Below, piece after piece: positions 1 to 6,820 of a stretch of DNA of 17,371 nt. Source of the stretch: CAYHKY01 sp964357355 (GTDB taxonomy: Bacteria > Patescibacteriota > Microgenomatia > UBA10105). The notes below the pieces were generated by a model. It was not told where the DNA came from. It searched no databases and saw nothing but the letters and a program-made list of their open reading frames with translations. Every line of letters begins with the position of its first letter. The stretch's first letter is position 1. Location: the NCBI GenBank assembly GCA_964357355.1, contig CAYHKY010000029.1, positions 1 through 17,371 on the forward strand, given 5' to 3'. Position numbers and translations under genes: made by a program.

Positions 1-172
<172 letters not shown>

Positions 173-1038
173 TAAATAAAGACATTGGGGTGCTTCTGAA
201 GTAATTCAGAACCAAATAAATTTAGCTAATATCGGTGAAGTCCTTAATTGATCGCGGTAATTATATTTGTCATACTACTAATATGATTAGATCAATGGAT
301 AATACCGAGGGAAGCTTAACAAAAGAACAAAAACAAATATTAGTTGGACTACTTTTAGGGGATGGAGCCATGCGAAAGAAAACGCAGGCATTACTTGAAA
401 TAAATCACTCATATACCCAAAAAGAATACGTGGATTGGTTGTACCAACAATTTAAAGACTTTGTTGTTACACCACCAAAAATAAGAAAAGGGAATGGCAA
501 TAGAATTGCGTACCGTTTTACTACAAGAAGTATTTCAGTATTTACGTATTTCTACAATTTTTTCTTTAAAGAAAAAAAGAAAACTATTCCTCAGTCACTT
601 ATTTTATCACCACTGACTTTGGCTATTTGGTATATGGATGATGGTTCGCGTTGTGATAAAGATATTTATCTTAACTCACAGCAATTTACTTACGAAGAAC
701 AAGGAAGACTTGTTATAGAGCTAAAAAATCAATTTCAAGTACAATCTTCTCTAAATAAAGACAAACAATATTTTCGAATAAGAATTAAAAAGGAAAGTGT
801 AAATACATTTATGCAACTCATTTATCCTTATATTATTCCTTCGATGAGATATAAACTTTTGTTATAGCCCTGTATCGACTGATTCCGCCTCATCGGCGGA
901 TGAGATAATTCAATGAATAGTAAAAAATACACGAATTATCACACGCTAACTCCCGACATTCGCCAGCTGGCGAATTGGGATGAAGATATAGTCAGATCTC
1001 ATCAGAAACGGTGAGGGTAATTCTGTTTTACAGAATTG
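173..1038 (+). mobile_element. Group I intron (IA-like) in 23S rRNA at L2500, ORF in P6 loop
   Basis: The 866-nt insertion sits exactly between GGCACCT and CGATGTCGG of 23S rRNA. The 5' exon ends in U and the intron ends in G, as group I splicing needs. P1 can be read: exon GCACCT (167-172) pairs with GGGTGC (188-193), placing a U.G wobble at the splice site. P2 is TTCTGAA/TTCAGAA (194-211). P3 is TTAGC (222-226) with GCTAA (945-949). P4 is TCGGT (232-236) with ACCGA (304-308). P5 is TTGATC (248-253) with GATCAA (290-295). P6 is GGG (309-311) with CCC (868-870). P7 is GACTG (877-881) with TAGTC (989-993), the latter in the typical AAGATATAGTC element. Extra stems at 885-899 and 904-940 lie between P7 and P3, as in subgroup IA. 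P8 spans 951-980. The subgroup is inferred by hand, not by a covariance model. L2500 lies in the peptidyl transferase centre, so splicing is presumably required for functional ribosomes. Confidence 0.93.
295..867 (+). CDS. LAGLIDADG homing endonuclease, intron-encoded
   Basis: This is a homing endonuclease that would cut intronless 23S genes at the insertion site to spread the intron; such proteins may also act as maturases. Counting from ATG 295 (190 residues), two LAGLIDADG-type motifs are visible: VGLLLGDG near residues 17-24 and LAIWYMDDGS near 109-118. The acidic residues (GDG and DDG) are intact, so one chain carries both active-site helices, and the size fits a compact LAGLIDADG enzyme. 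The reading frame stays open upstream to GTG 235 and also has ATG 283. Those upstream codons overlap intron helices P4 and P5, and none has a convincing Shine-Dalgarno site. I chose ATG 295 as the start least embedded in the ribozyme core, but the start is uncertain. The TAG stop (865-867) directly abuts the 3' strand of P6, so the gene fills the P6 loop. The A+T-rich codon use differs from the rRNA exons, as expected for a mobile gene. Confidence 0.9.
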   Translation: MDNTEGSLTKEQKQILVGLLLGDGAMRKKTQALLEINHSYTQKEYVDWLYQQFKDFVVTPPKIRKGNGNRIAYRFTTRSISVFTYFYNFFFKEKKKTIPQSLILSPLTLAIWYMDDGSRCDKDIYLNSQQFTYEEQGRLVIELKNQFQVQSSLNKDKQYFRIRIKKESVNTFMQLIYPYIIPSMRYKLLL

Positions 1039-1427
<389 letters not shown>

Positions 1428-1496
1428 ACACACATAACGCAATAAAATGTGTTGTGGCTCCATGTGTTCTGGGTCACATTCTAGATTGGATATACT
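1428..1496 (+). other. 23S-5S intergenic spacer
   Basis: A short transcribed spacer. It contains no tRNA. A small hairpin, ACACAT (1430-1435) with ATGTGT (1447-1452), follows the 23S end and may be part of the precursor processing stem, but the partner at the 23S 5' end lies outside the window. Confidence 0.5.
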
Positions 1497-1644
1497 AGCA
1501 GTCTTGTGTCTTCTCGGTTACTTGAGCGAGGCGGCCCCACCCCTTCCCATACCGAACAGATGGGTGAAACGCCTTAGCGCTAACGATAGTTACCTCGCAA
1601 GGGGTTGCGAAAATAAGTCGTAGCCGGGGGGACAGAAGACTGCT
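1497..1644 (+). other. Long processing stem enclosing 5S rRNA / likely rRNA operon terminator
   Basis: Bases 1497-1521 and 1620-1644 are complementary in one continuous register (paired positions sum to 3141), giving a 25-bp helix with a single G.G mismatch at 1506/1635. The inner 10-11 bp are 5S helix I. The outer part, AGCAGTCTT/AAGACTGCT, is outside the mature RNA. It is followed by a T-rich run near 1646-1656. It could be a maturation stem, a terminator, or both. A convergent gene ends 3 nt later. Confidence 0.6.
1512..1630 (+). rRNA. rrf: 5S rRNA
   Basis: Recognised by the loop C/helix III core CCATACCGAACAGATG and the conserved tail AAGTCGTAGCCGGGG. Helix I can be paired directly: TCTCGGTTAC (1512-1521) with GTAGCCGGGG (1620-1629). 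About 119 nt, the usual 5S length. It lies about 85 nt after 23S in the standard 23S-5S order. Exact ends are uncertain because helix I continues without a break into flanking sequence (see the next entry). Confidence 0.93.
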
Positions 1645-1647
1645 GGT

Positions 1648-2415
1648 TTATTTTTTAAGTTTGGTTGAGAAGGTGTAGACTGGAGACAAGAAATATTTTG
1701 GTTCAAGCATTTCAATTTGGTAGAAATAATCCCGGTTTGCTTCCAACTGGTTGAGAGTAATATTGTGTTTGGTTTGTAATACATCAGACACCCATACTTC
1801 ATTGACCTCTTCAGTTGTCATCCAATATTTCAGTTTTACAGTAGATGGATTTTCAGTATTAATACTTATAAGTGTTTCATTTTCCGAAAGGCGGATCACT
1901 AATGGTTTGGTGATGATGTCTTTGGCTTGGGTACGCGAATCAGTGTTTTCACGAACGCCGATGATTGTCGCCACGAGTCCTCCCCCCAACACGACGATTA
2001 CCAGAAGCGGTAATAATATCGCATATATAGAATGGAGAGGTATTTTCCAACTTTTAAAATAGTCGATTTTCGCGTTTTGAGCAGATTTAAATGCGGGGAG
2101 CATACCTTCAGGAAAAAATTTACCGTTACATACTCCGCAGCGGTAAATGATCACATCCCGGGGTACGCTATCGGCTTGCAATAATTCCAATTGACTCTGG
2201 TCTTTGGGGCAATGCAATAATTGAATCGGCAAGTGAGTCCCTTTGCGGGGTAAAAGCTGAAGCAGCGGGGAAAGCTCTGACTCCTTGATGAAATTGACTT
2301 CACCCTGATCTGACCAGATACCCGCGCACGCGTTACAGTAATCAAGTGTGACGCGTCCGGTTTGGGCTGTAATTGCTATTACCGACAACTGATGGTTACA
2401 TTCGGGACAGAACAT
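1648..2415 (-). CDS. Membrane protein with two TFIIB-like zinc ribbons and an extracytoplasmic domain
   Basis: Function unknown. The 255-residue product has an N-terminal zinc ribbon with CPEC (C3, C6) and CNAC (C27, C30). A second, weaker copy has C69 in CPKD and CGVC (C93, C96), so one ligand is probably D72 or is missing. This pattern resembles the zf-TFIIB family of small bacterial proteins. One hydrophobic segment (about 129-152) separates the ribbons, presumably cytoplasmic, from a C-terminal beta-rich region with a fibronectin-III-like ending near LNQLEANRDYFYQIEM. The start is fixed because C3 lies only two residues after the Met. No Shine-Dalgarno site is seen, and a TATAAT abuts the ATG (2416-2421). 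The gene converges on the 5S gene, ending 3 nt from its stem, and is divergent from the S1 gene. The domain reading is by eye. Confidence 0.8.
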   Translation of the reverse strand: MFCPECNHQLSVIAITAQTGRVTLDYCNACAGIWSDQGEVNFIKESELSPLLQLLPRKGTHLPIQLLHCPKDQSQLELLQADSVPRDVIIYRCGVCNGKFFPEGMLPAFKSAQNAKIDYFKSWKIPLHSIYAILLPLLVIVVLGGGLVATIIGVRENTDSRTQAKDIITKPLVIRLSENETLISINTENPSTVKLKYWMTTEEVNEVWVSDVLQTKHNITLNQLEANRDYFYQIEMLEPKYFLSPVYTFSTKLKK

Positions 2416-2428
2416 ATTATAGATTTGT

Positions 2429-2457
2429 TTGCGACATGGTTCGTATAATGCTATAAT
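2429..2457 (+). promoter_or_regulatory. Sigma70-type promoter of the S1-radA operon
   Basis: TTGCGA (2429-2434), a 17-nt spacer and TATAAT (2452-2457). A second TATAAT at 2444-2449 overlaps the spacer and has no well-spaced -35. Expected transcription start is about 2464, giving a leader of about 30 nt. A purine-rich AAAGGCGGA (2475-2483) precedes ATG 2495 and may be the ribosome-binding site, at rather long spacing. Confidence 0.75.
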
Positions 2458-2494
2458 AACAAATATTCTTCATGAAAGGCGGACATGTTAAATA

Positions 2495-3658
2495 ATGCAA
2501 AAAATAAAAATAAAACCAGAGGCAACTGACACTCCAATTCCTCCTGCAGACTCCACTATAAAAAAAGGCGAAAAAAAGACTAAAACTTCTCCGGAACCAG
2601 TTACCATGGAGGAGTTGCTATCCCAAACCGGATACTTGATCAAGGGTCACAAAAGAAGAGACATGGTCGAAGGGACAATTACGACAGTTACTCCCCGCAG
2701 TTTGCTCCTGGATATTGGTGGTAAAAGTGAAGCAGTAGTGCACGAGAAAGAGATTCCTTTTATTACCGATCTACTTAAGGAACTTCACGTGGGGGAGCGG
2801 ATAACCGTGCAAGTAGTCAACCCGGAAAATGACCGCGGCCAAACCGTTGTCAGTTTACGGAAAACCGCCTTAAACAAGCGTTGGGAACTGTTGGGCGAAA
2901 AAATGAAGCAGAACGAGACCGTTGAAGTGGTCATCAGAGAAATGTCACGGGGAGGATTTTTGGTTGATTATGCTGGGTTGCGTGGATTTATCCCGCTTTC
3001 CCAGATAGACAGTGAATTTACCCGTTTGGGTGATCGGGCCAGCGGCAGACGGCTAACAGTAAAAATAATTGAGCTTGATCGGGGAGCTAACCGGCTCGTT
3101 TTGTCCCAAAGCGGACACACAACCCAAAGCGAGAAACAGAAGGAAGCATTGAAGCTGGTAGAGATCGGTAAAACCTACAAAGCGGAAGTGACGGGCATTG
3201 CTCCCTTTGGTGCTTTTGTATCCGTCGCAATTACACCCGAGGTCAATTTATCAGGTCTGATCCATATTTCTGAAATAGCTTGGGAAAAAGTCGAAAGTAC
3301 CGCCAGTTATATCAAAACCGGACAACGTCTTGATGTCAAAGCCATCGGTGCTGATCAAACCAACGGTAAGTTGACTTTATCACTGAAACAGTTGACACCT
3401 GATCCATGGCTAGATGTAGTCAAGATGTTTTCCATAGATCAAACGATCAAGGGTAAAGTCGCCCGTGTCAGCGATTACGGTATCTTTGTGACACTTTTAC
3501 CAGGCATTGAAGGTCTCATTCATATATCAAAACTAGCTCCAGGTGAAGAACCGAAATTAGGAGAAGACATAGAATGTACTGTTGAGGAGGTAATCCCCGA
3601 GAAGCGTAAAATCAGCCTTTCCCTCGTCACCCACGCCAAGCCGATAGGCTACCGCTAG
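2495..3658 (+). CDS. rpsA: S1 RNA-binding domain protein (ribosomal protein S1-like)
   Basis: Probable 30S ribosomal protein S1 or a close relative, which binds mRNA at the ribosome and helps translation initiation. The 387 residues begin with a lysine- and proline-rich tail (1-50) and then carry four S1/OB-fold repeats at about 57-121, 141-205, 226-298 and 317-377. The last two have the most typical signatures: PFGAFVSV...GLIHISE and DYGIFVTL...GLIHISK. E. coli S1 has six repeats; four-repeat forms occur in Gram-positive bacteria and small-genome lineages. The gene has its own promoter and is followed after 5 nt by radA, so the two are co-transcribed. Assignment to rpsA rather than a generic S1 protein rests on repeat number and size alone. 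Confidence 0.9.
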   Translation: MQKIKIKPEATDTPIPPADSTIKKGEKKTKTSPEPVTMEELLSQTGYLIKGHKRRDMVEGTITTVTPRSLLLDIGGKSEAVVHEKEIPFITDLLKELHVGERITVQVVNPENDRGQTVVSLRKTALNKRWELLGEKMKQNETVEVVIREMSRGGFLVDYAGLRGFIPLSQIDSEFTRLGDRASGRRLTVKIIELDRGANRLVLSQSGHTTQSEKQKEALKLVEIGKTYKAEVTGIAPFGAFVSVAITPEVNLSGLIHISEIAWEKVESTASYIKTGQRLDVKAIGADQTNGKLTLSLKQLTPDPWLDVVKMFSIDQTIKGKVARVSDYGIFVTLLPGIEGLIHISKLAPGEEPKLGEDIECTVEEVIPEKRKISLSLVTHAKPIGYR

Positions 3659-3663
3659 AAATC

Positions 3664-4977
3664 ATGAAATCAAGGATTTTATTCGTCTGCCAGCAGTGTG
3701 GCAATGAATTTGCAGGGTGGTTCGGGAAATGCCCCAATTGCAGCGCATGGAATTCACTGGTAGAAACTACCCGGGTGACGGGGGCAGGTGGAGGTTCCGG
3801 TTCGATTTCACAAAGCGTTAAAATCACCAATCCATTCTCTCTTTCTGAGATCAAAGCTTTCAAACGGGATAGGATCACGACCCGGTTTGCCGAATTTGAT
3901 AGGGTATTGGGTGGCGGGATTGTTCCGGGAGGAGTCATACTAATTGCCGGTGATCCGGGAGTTGGGAAATCTACGCTTTTACTTGCGACCCTGGGCAAAA
4001 TCGGCGGCTGGTATGTGACAGGCGAGGAGTCGGCAGAACAGGTGAAATTACGCGCGGATAGGTTAGGTATTCAAAATGAACAACTTTTTATACTTCCAGA
4101 GATAAACATTGAGTCAATAATTTCCTCAGTTGAAAAAACCCAGAAAAAACCACATGTTTTAGTCATCGATTCTATCCAAACGATGTCCTCAGACACGCTT
4201 GAGGGAGTAGCCGGCACACCGGGACAAATCAGACAGTCAACTCAACTCCTGCTACAAATGGCCAAACGCCTCGGAGTGGCGCTCTTTATCGTGGGACATG
4301 TGACTAAGGAAGGCACCATTGCCGGACCCAAACTCTTAGAACACATGGTCGATGTCGTCTGTTATTTTGAAGGCGAGCGGTATTACCAAGGGAGGATGCT
4401 TCGAACCTTCAAAAACCGTTTTGGACCGACCGATGAGGTGGGAATTTTCGAAATGAGGGATACAGGGCTAAATGAAGTAGCCAATCCCAGCAAGCTGTTT
4501 CTCGAGGGTAGAGTAAAAAATGTACCTGGGAGTACCGTGGGTGTCACTCTCGAAGGAACACGGCCGTTACTCGTGGAAATCCAGTCGCTGGTGGTACCAA
4601 CCCAATTGCCGATGCCGCGCCGGGTGGTAAACGGAGTTGATTTTAACCGGCTGCAAGTCATTCTGGCAGTCATGCAAAAAAGGTTGAACCTGCCGCTCGG
4701 CAACTTTGACGTGTTTGTAAATGTATCAGGCGGCATGAAGGTGACCGAGCCTGCAGTTGATCTGCCTATCGCTTTGTCACTGATCTCAGCTTTTAAGAAC
4801 AAGGCGCTTCCTGGCAGTTTAGCCAGCTTCGGTGAGTTGGGGCTGCTGGGTGAAATCAGGCGCGTTGTGGGTGAAGAATTGCGCACCAAAGAAGCAAAAC
4901 GGTTGGGATTTACCTCAATCATTTCCCAGGTTACCGGGGCGACTCTGGTCAAAGTATCTGAGGTAATCTTTAGTTAG
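3664..4977 (+). CDS. radA: DNA repair protein RadA
   Basis: RadA (Sms) is a RecA-like ATPase and hexameric helicase that promotes branch migration during homologous recombination and repair in the cytoplasm. The 437 residues show the complete family layout. There is an N-terminal C4 zinc finger (C9, C12, C23, C26). Walker A is GDPGVGKS (96-103) and Walker B is VLVIDS (165-170). The RadA-specific KNRFG motif is at 250-254. The C-terminal Lon-protease-like domain has VNVSGGMKVTEPAVDLPIA. Length is near the usual 450, with a slightly short C-terminus. The start ATG lies 5 nt after the S1 stop, without a strong Shine-Dalgarno site, suggesting translational coupling in a two-gene operon. Confidence 0.97.
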   Translation: MKSRILFVCQQCGNEFAGWFGKCPNCSAWNSLVETTRVTGAGGGSGSISQSVKITNPFSLSEIKAFKRDRITTRFAEFDRVLGGGIVPGGVILIAGDPGVGKSTLLLATLGKIGGWYVTGEESAEQVKLRADRLGIQNEQLFILPEINIESIISSVEKTQKKPHVLVIDSIQTMSSDTLEGVAGTPGQIRQSTQLLLQMAKRLGVALFIVGHVTKEGTIAGPKLLEHMVDVVCYFEGERYYQGRMLRTFKNRFGPTDEVGIFEMRDTGLNEVANPSKLFLEGRVKNVPGSTVGVTLEGTRPLLVEIQSLVVPTQLPMPRRVVNGVDFNRLQVILAVMQKRLNLPLGNFDVFVNVSGGMKVTEPAVDLPIALSLISAFKNKALPGSLASFGELGLLGEIRRVVGEELRTKEAKRLGFTSIISQVTGATLVKVSEVIFS

Positions 4978-5026
4978 GCCGACAACCGTGCAACTGATGT
5001 TCTCACGGTGTTTTGAGGCTATTTTG

Positions 5027-5067
5027 ACGGTGGCCCCACCGTACCGTCACGGTACGGTGACGGTACC
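5027..5067. repeat. Cluster of nested, mutually exclusive palindromes downstream of radA
   Basis: Three perfect inverted repeats overlap here. ACGGTGG/CCACCGT spans 5027-5033 and 5036-5042. ACCGTACCG/CGGTACGGT spans 5038-5046 and 5050-5058. GTACCGTCAC/GTGACGGTAC spans 5041-5050 and 5057-5066. They cannot all form at once. A run of eight A follows at about 5078-5085, which is the wrong base for a plus-strand intrinsic terminator. It may be a REP-like repeat or a 3' mRNA-stabilising structure for radA. Confidence 0.6.
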
Positions 5068-5122
5068 ATCTGCGGTGAAAAAAAAGACCTTTGCGAAGAC
5101 TGGCAGGAGGGTGGGATGTTCA

Positions 5123-5151
5123 TTGACTTGTGAAGTTAATAATATTACAAT
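5123..5151 (+). promoter_or_regulatory. Promoter of the AbrB/PIN toxin-antitoxin operon
   Basis: TTGACT (5123-5128), a 17-nt spacer and TACAAT (5146-5151), each close to consensus. Expected start is near 5158, leaving a leader of about 27 nt that contains the AAAGGA ribosome-binding site at 5174-5179. Confidence 0.75.
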
Positions 5152-5184
5152 GTAGAAACTTAGAAAGTTAAACAAAGGATGATA

Positions 5185-5472
5185 ATGAATCAAACTTCAG
5201 CAGGTCCAATTGAGGAATGGTTAAAAGTATTAGGCAAAGGCATGGTGACGATCCCTAAGAAGTGGCGTGAAGAGTTGGGAATCCATGAGGGAGACAGGAT
5301 AAAAGCTACAAAAGAAGGGAAGCGGGTAGTGATTGAATCGCCACAAGAACAAGCCGCATCTTACCGGGTGTATTCAGATGAAGAGATAGATGAATTTGTG
5401 CGTGATGATGTGTTGACCGATCCTTTGGCCACTCAAGTAGCCATAGATCTTTCTCAACGTGGCCGCCCATGA
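5185..5472 (+). CDS. AbrB/MazE-family antitoxin (partner of the PIN toxin)
   Basis: Antitoxin of a type II toxin-antitoxin pair, expected to neutralise the downstream PIN nuclease and repress its own promoter. The 95-residue product has an N-terminal SpoVT/AbrB swapped-hairpin DNA-binding domain, with VLGKGMVTIPKKWREELGI and GDRIKATKEGKRVVIE, followed by an acidic C-terminal tail (SDEEIDEFVRDD) of the sort that wraps the toxin. There is an in-frame ATG at 5179, but AGGA at 5176-5179 overlaps it. ATG 5185 stands 5 nt beyond that site and is the better start. The stop overlaps the toxin start as ATGA (5469-5472), typical of translational coupling. Confidence 0.9.
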   Translation: MNQTSAGPIEEWLKVLGKGMVTIPKKWREELGIHEGDRIKATKEGKRVVIESPQEQAASYRVYSDEEIDEFVRDDVLTDPLATQVAIDLSQRGRP

Positions 5473-5900
5473 GAATCTTTTTTGATGCCTCAGTTATTAT
5501 TTCCGGTATACTATCCGCGGGAGGAGGCTCGGCACAACTACTTGCGTATTCGAAGTTAGGTATTATTCATGGAATTACTTCACAAACGGTGGTGGCTGAA
5601 GTTATATCCAAGACTTCTAAATTGAAAAAAACCGCTGCGGAGTTGGAGTCTTTCATCGCGCAAAGCGGTCTCATAGTACGCAAAAGTTTGACTTCAGAAG
5701 ATATCAAACCTTACATAGGTAAAATCGATCTGGGAGATGCACATCTTATCGCAGGTGCCTTTAAAACTCGCTCGACTCTTCTGGTGACGCTCGATAAAAG
5801 ACATGTATTGCGGTCTGAAGTACAAGAGACATTTTTACCTTTACGGATCGTTACTCCAAGGCAACTTCTTGAGGAATTAGTTTCATCAGTATCCCGTTGA
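5469..5900 (+). CDS. PIN-domain toxin (VapC-like ribonuclease)
   Basis: Putative toxin that cleaves RNA; VapC-type PIN nucleases attack tRNA or rRNA using Mg2+ held by acidic residues. The 143-residue protein has the PIN pattern: D6 in FFDASVIISG, E44 in VVAEVIS, D90 in DLGDAHLIAGA, and D109 in LVTLDKRH. All four acidic positions are intact, so it should be active. It overlaps the AbrB antitoxin by 4 nt. The first motif and length suggest the PIN_3/COG1569 branch, where AbrB-type antitoxins are common. The target RNA cannot be told from sequence. No clear terminator follows; 5901-6014 shows no recognisable feature. Confidence 0.88.
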   Translation: MRIFFDASVIISGILSAGGGSAQLLAYSKLGIIHGITSQTVVAEVISKTSKLKKTAAELESFIAQSGLIVRKSLTSEDIKPYIGKIDLGDAHLIAGAFKTRSTLLVTLDKRHVLRSEVQETFLPLRIVTPRQLLEELVSSVSR

Positions 5901-6014
5901 TAAGTTTTGATCTCACCTCATTTTCCCGACGTGCAGTCAGGTGCCAAGTTAGGCCACCCGGAAGGTATGATTCGGATACCACGATTTGTAGGATTACACA
6001 TGAAACTAAATATA

Positions 6015-6545
6015 TTATGCCGAATTTGAAAAAGTGAAATGCTGTAACACTCCTTGTACGGGTTTAAGCGCAACGGTAAAATAATTTATTCTCATGTGGT
6101 TATGTGGATCAGGCTCCCATTGATTTAATTGAATTAAGTTCAATGACGACTTCACCGTAGTAAAAAATGGTATAAATCCAATACCCGGAGGCAATACGAT
6201 CTGACAATCAGGAAAAACTCGACTTAAATCTAATCCAGCAGAATATGCCTCTAATACATCATCATGAGCTTCGCGATAAGCATCGAAAGGTGTATATGGG
6301 TTTAACAAGGTATCAACTTTTGATATAAGTTTTTGCCATATTGCGTTAACTGAAACACGAAGATTTTCATCAACAAGTTCAAGTGATTGACCTGGTGATA
6401 GATATTGTCCAGCAAAGCTTATAAACGGAGTTCTAGCCACAACTTTTTTTTCTGCATTTAATGTCAAGAACTCTATGGGAATTCTTAAACATGAAGCAGC
6501 TGCTAACAATAATAATACTTCCTTTGCTCTAAATTTTTCATTCAT
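6015..6545 (-). CDS. Hypothetical protein behind an attenuator-like leader
   Basis: I do not recognise this 176-residue protein. It has a hydrophobic, alanine- and leucine-rich N-terminal stretch (about 9-27, KEVLLLLAAASCLRIPIEF), which looks more like an amphipathic or buried helix than a clean signal peptide. The remainder is mixed, with an aromatic and proline-rich centre (NPYTPFDAYREAHDD) and many beta-prone residues near the C-terminus. No catalytic motif stands out. It has its own promoter (6725-6754) and a leader of about 170 nt carrying a terminator-like hairpin and a possible short ORF, so its expression is probably conditional. No good Shine-Dalgarno site is seen before the ATG. It is divergent from the AbrB/Doc pair and shares the -35 region with it. 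It could be an accessory or phage-derived gene. Confidence 0.7.
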   Translation of the reverse strand: MNEKFRAKEVLLLLAAASCLRIPIEFLTLNAEKKVVARTPFISFAGQYLSPGQSLELVDENLRVSVNAIWQKLISKVDTLLNPYTPFDAYREAHDDVLEAYSAGLDLSRVFPDCQIVLPPGIGFIPFFTTVKSSLNLIQLNQWEPDPHNHMRINYFTVALKPVQGVLQHFTFSNSA

Positions 6546-6559
6546 AAAAGTATATCCAC

Positions 6560-6654
6560 AAAAAAACCTCCCGCTTTTGCTAGGAGGTTCGTGTGTTTCT
6601 GCTTTAATTTTTTTACTTTAGCCGGTCACCACAAACCTCTTCCGTTAGGAGGTT
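6560..6654 (-). promoter_or_regulatory. Transcription-attenuator-like leader with alternative hairpins
   Basis: Read on the minus strand, hairpin 1 (6634-6654) has stem AACCTC/GAGGTT. The intrinsic terminator (6560-6589) has stem AACCTCC/GGAGGTT followed by a U-run, ending 14 nt before the start codon of the 6015-6545 gene. Because the stems are near-copies, the 3' arm of hairpin 1 can instead pair with the 5' arm of the terminator to form an antiterminator. The repeated arms and the terminator are seen directly; regulation is inferred. Confidence 0.6.
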
Positions 6655-6693
6655 GACTCGAATATTAAATTGGTGCCAGCTAACAGAATTCAT
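6613..6693 (-). CDS. Possible leader peptide (26 residues)
   Basis: A short ORF lies within the leader of the 6015-6545 gene. It starts at an ATG with a GGGATAA purine patch about 8 nt upstream, runs through hairpin 1 of the attenuator and stops (TAA) 24 nt before the terminator hairpin. The peptide begins MNSVSWHQFNIR and has no obvious run of one regulatory amino acid. Its position suits a translated attenuator peptide, but an ORF this short could be chance. Confidence 0.3.
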   Translation of the reverse strand: MNSVSWHQFNIRVNLLTEEVCGDRLK

Positions 6694-6724
6694 AAAATTA
6701 TCCCAAATGCTTGGAATTAGGGAT

Positions 6725-6754
6725 ATTTTAACTCAGGTATAAATAGCTTGTCAA
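6725..6754 (-). promoter_or_regulatory. Promoter of the 6015-6545 gene
   Basis: On the minus strand: TTGACA (6749-6754), an 18-nt spacer and TAAAAT (6725-6730). Expected start is near 6718, giving a leader of about 170 nt. The -35 hexamer overlaps the -35 of the divergent plus-strand promoter. Confidence 0.65.
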
Positions 6755-6776
6755 GTGGGAGAGGGTGTGGTAAACT
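6748..6776 (+). promoter_or_regulatory. Promoter of the AbrB/Doc operon, sharing its -35 with a divergent promoter
   Basis: TTGTCA (6748-6753), a 17-nt spacer and TAAACT (6771-6776). The near-palindromic TTGTCAA reads TTGACAA on the other strand, so polymerase cannot occupy both promoters at once. The leader of about 38 nt ends in AAGGAGG (6806-6812). Confidence 0.55.
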
Positions 6777-6820
6777 GTGTTATAACGAGGTTAGTACAAA
6801 AATATAAGGAGGTGTATTGT

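Noticed and set aside
886..975. CRISPR array
   Set aside because: The palindromes here and elsewhere are not regularly spaced repeats with unique spacers; no array or cas gene is present.
4383..4952. 189-codon ORF antisense to radA
   Set aside because: Serine- and proline-rich shadow translation with no motif, opposite a fully conserved radA domain.
6612..6660. T-box riboswitch upstream of the 6015-6545 gene
   Set aside because: GTGGTGACCGG only loosely resembles the T-box motif, no Stem I with a specifier loop is visible in the leader of about 170 nt, and the gene is not an aminoacyl-tRNA synthetase or amino-acid gene. Kept as attenuator only.
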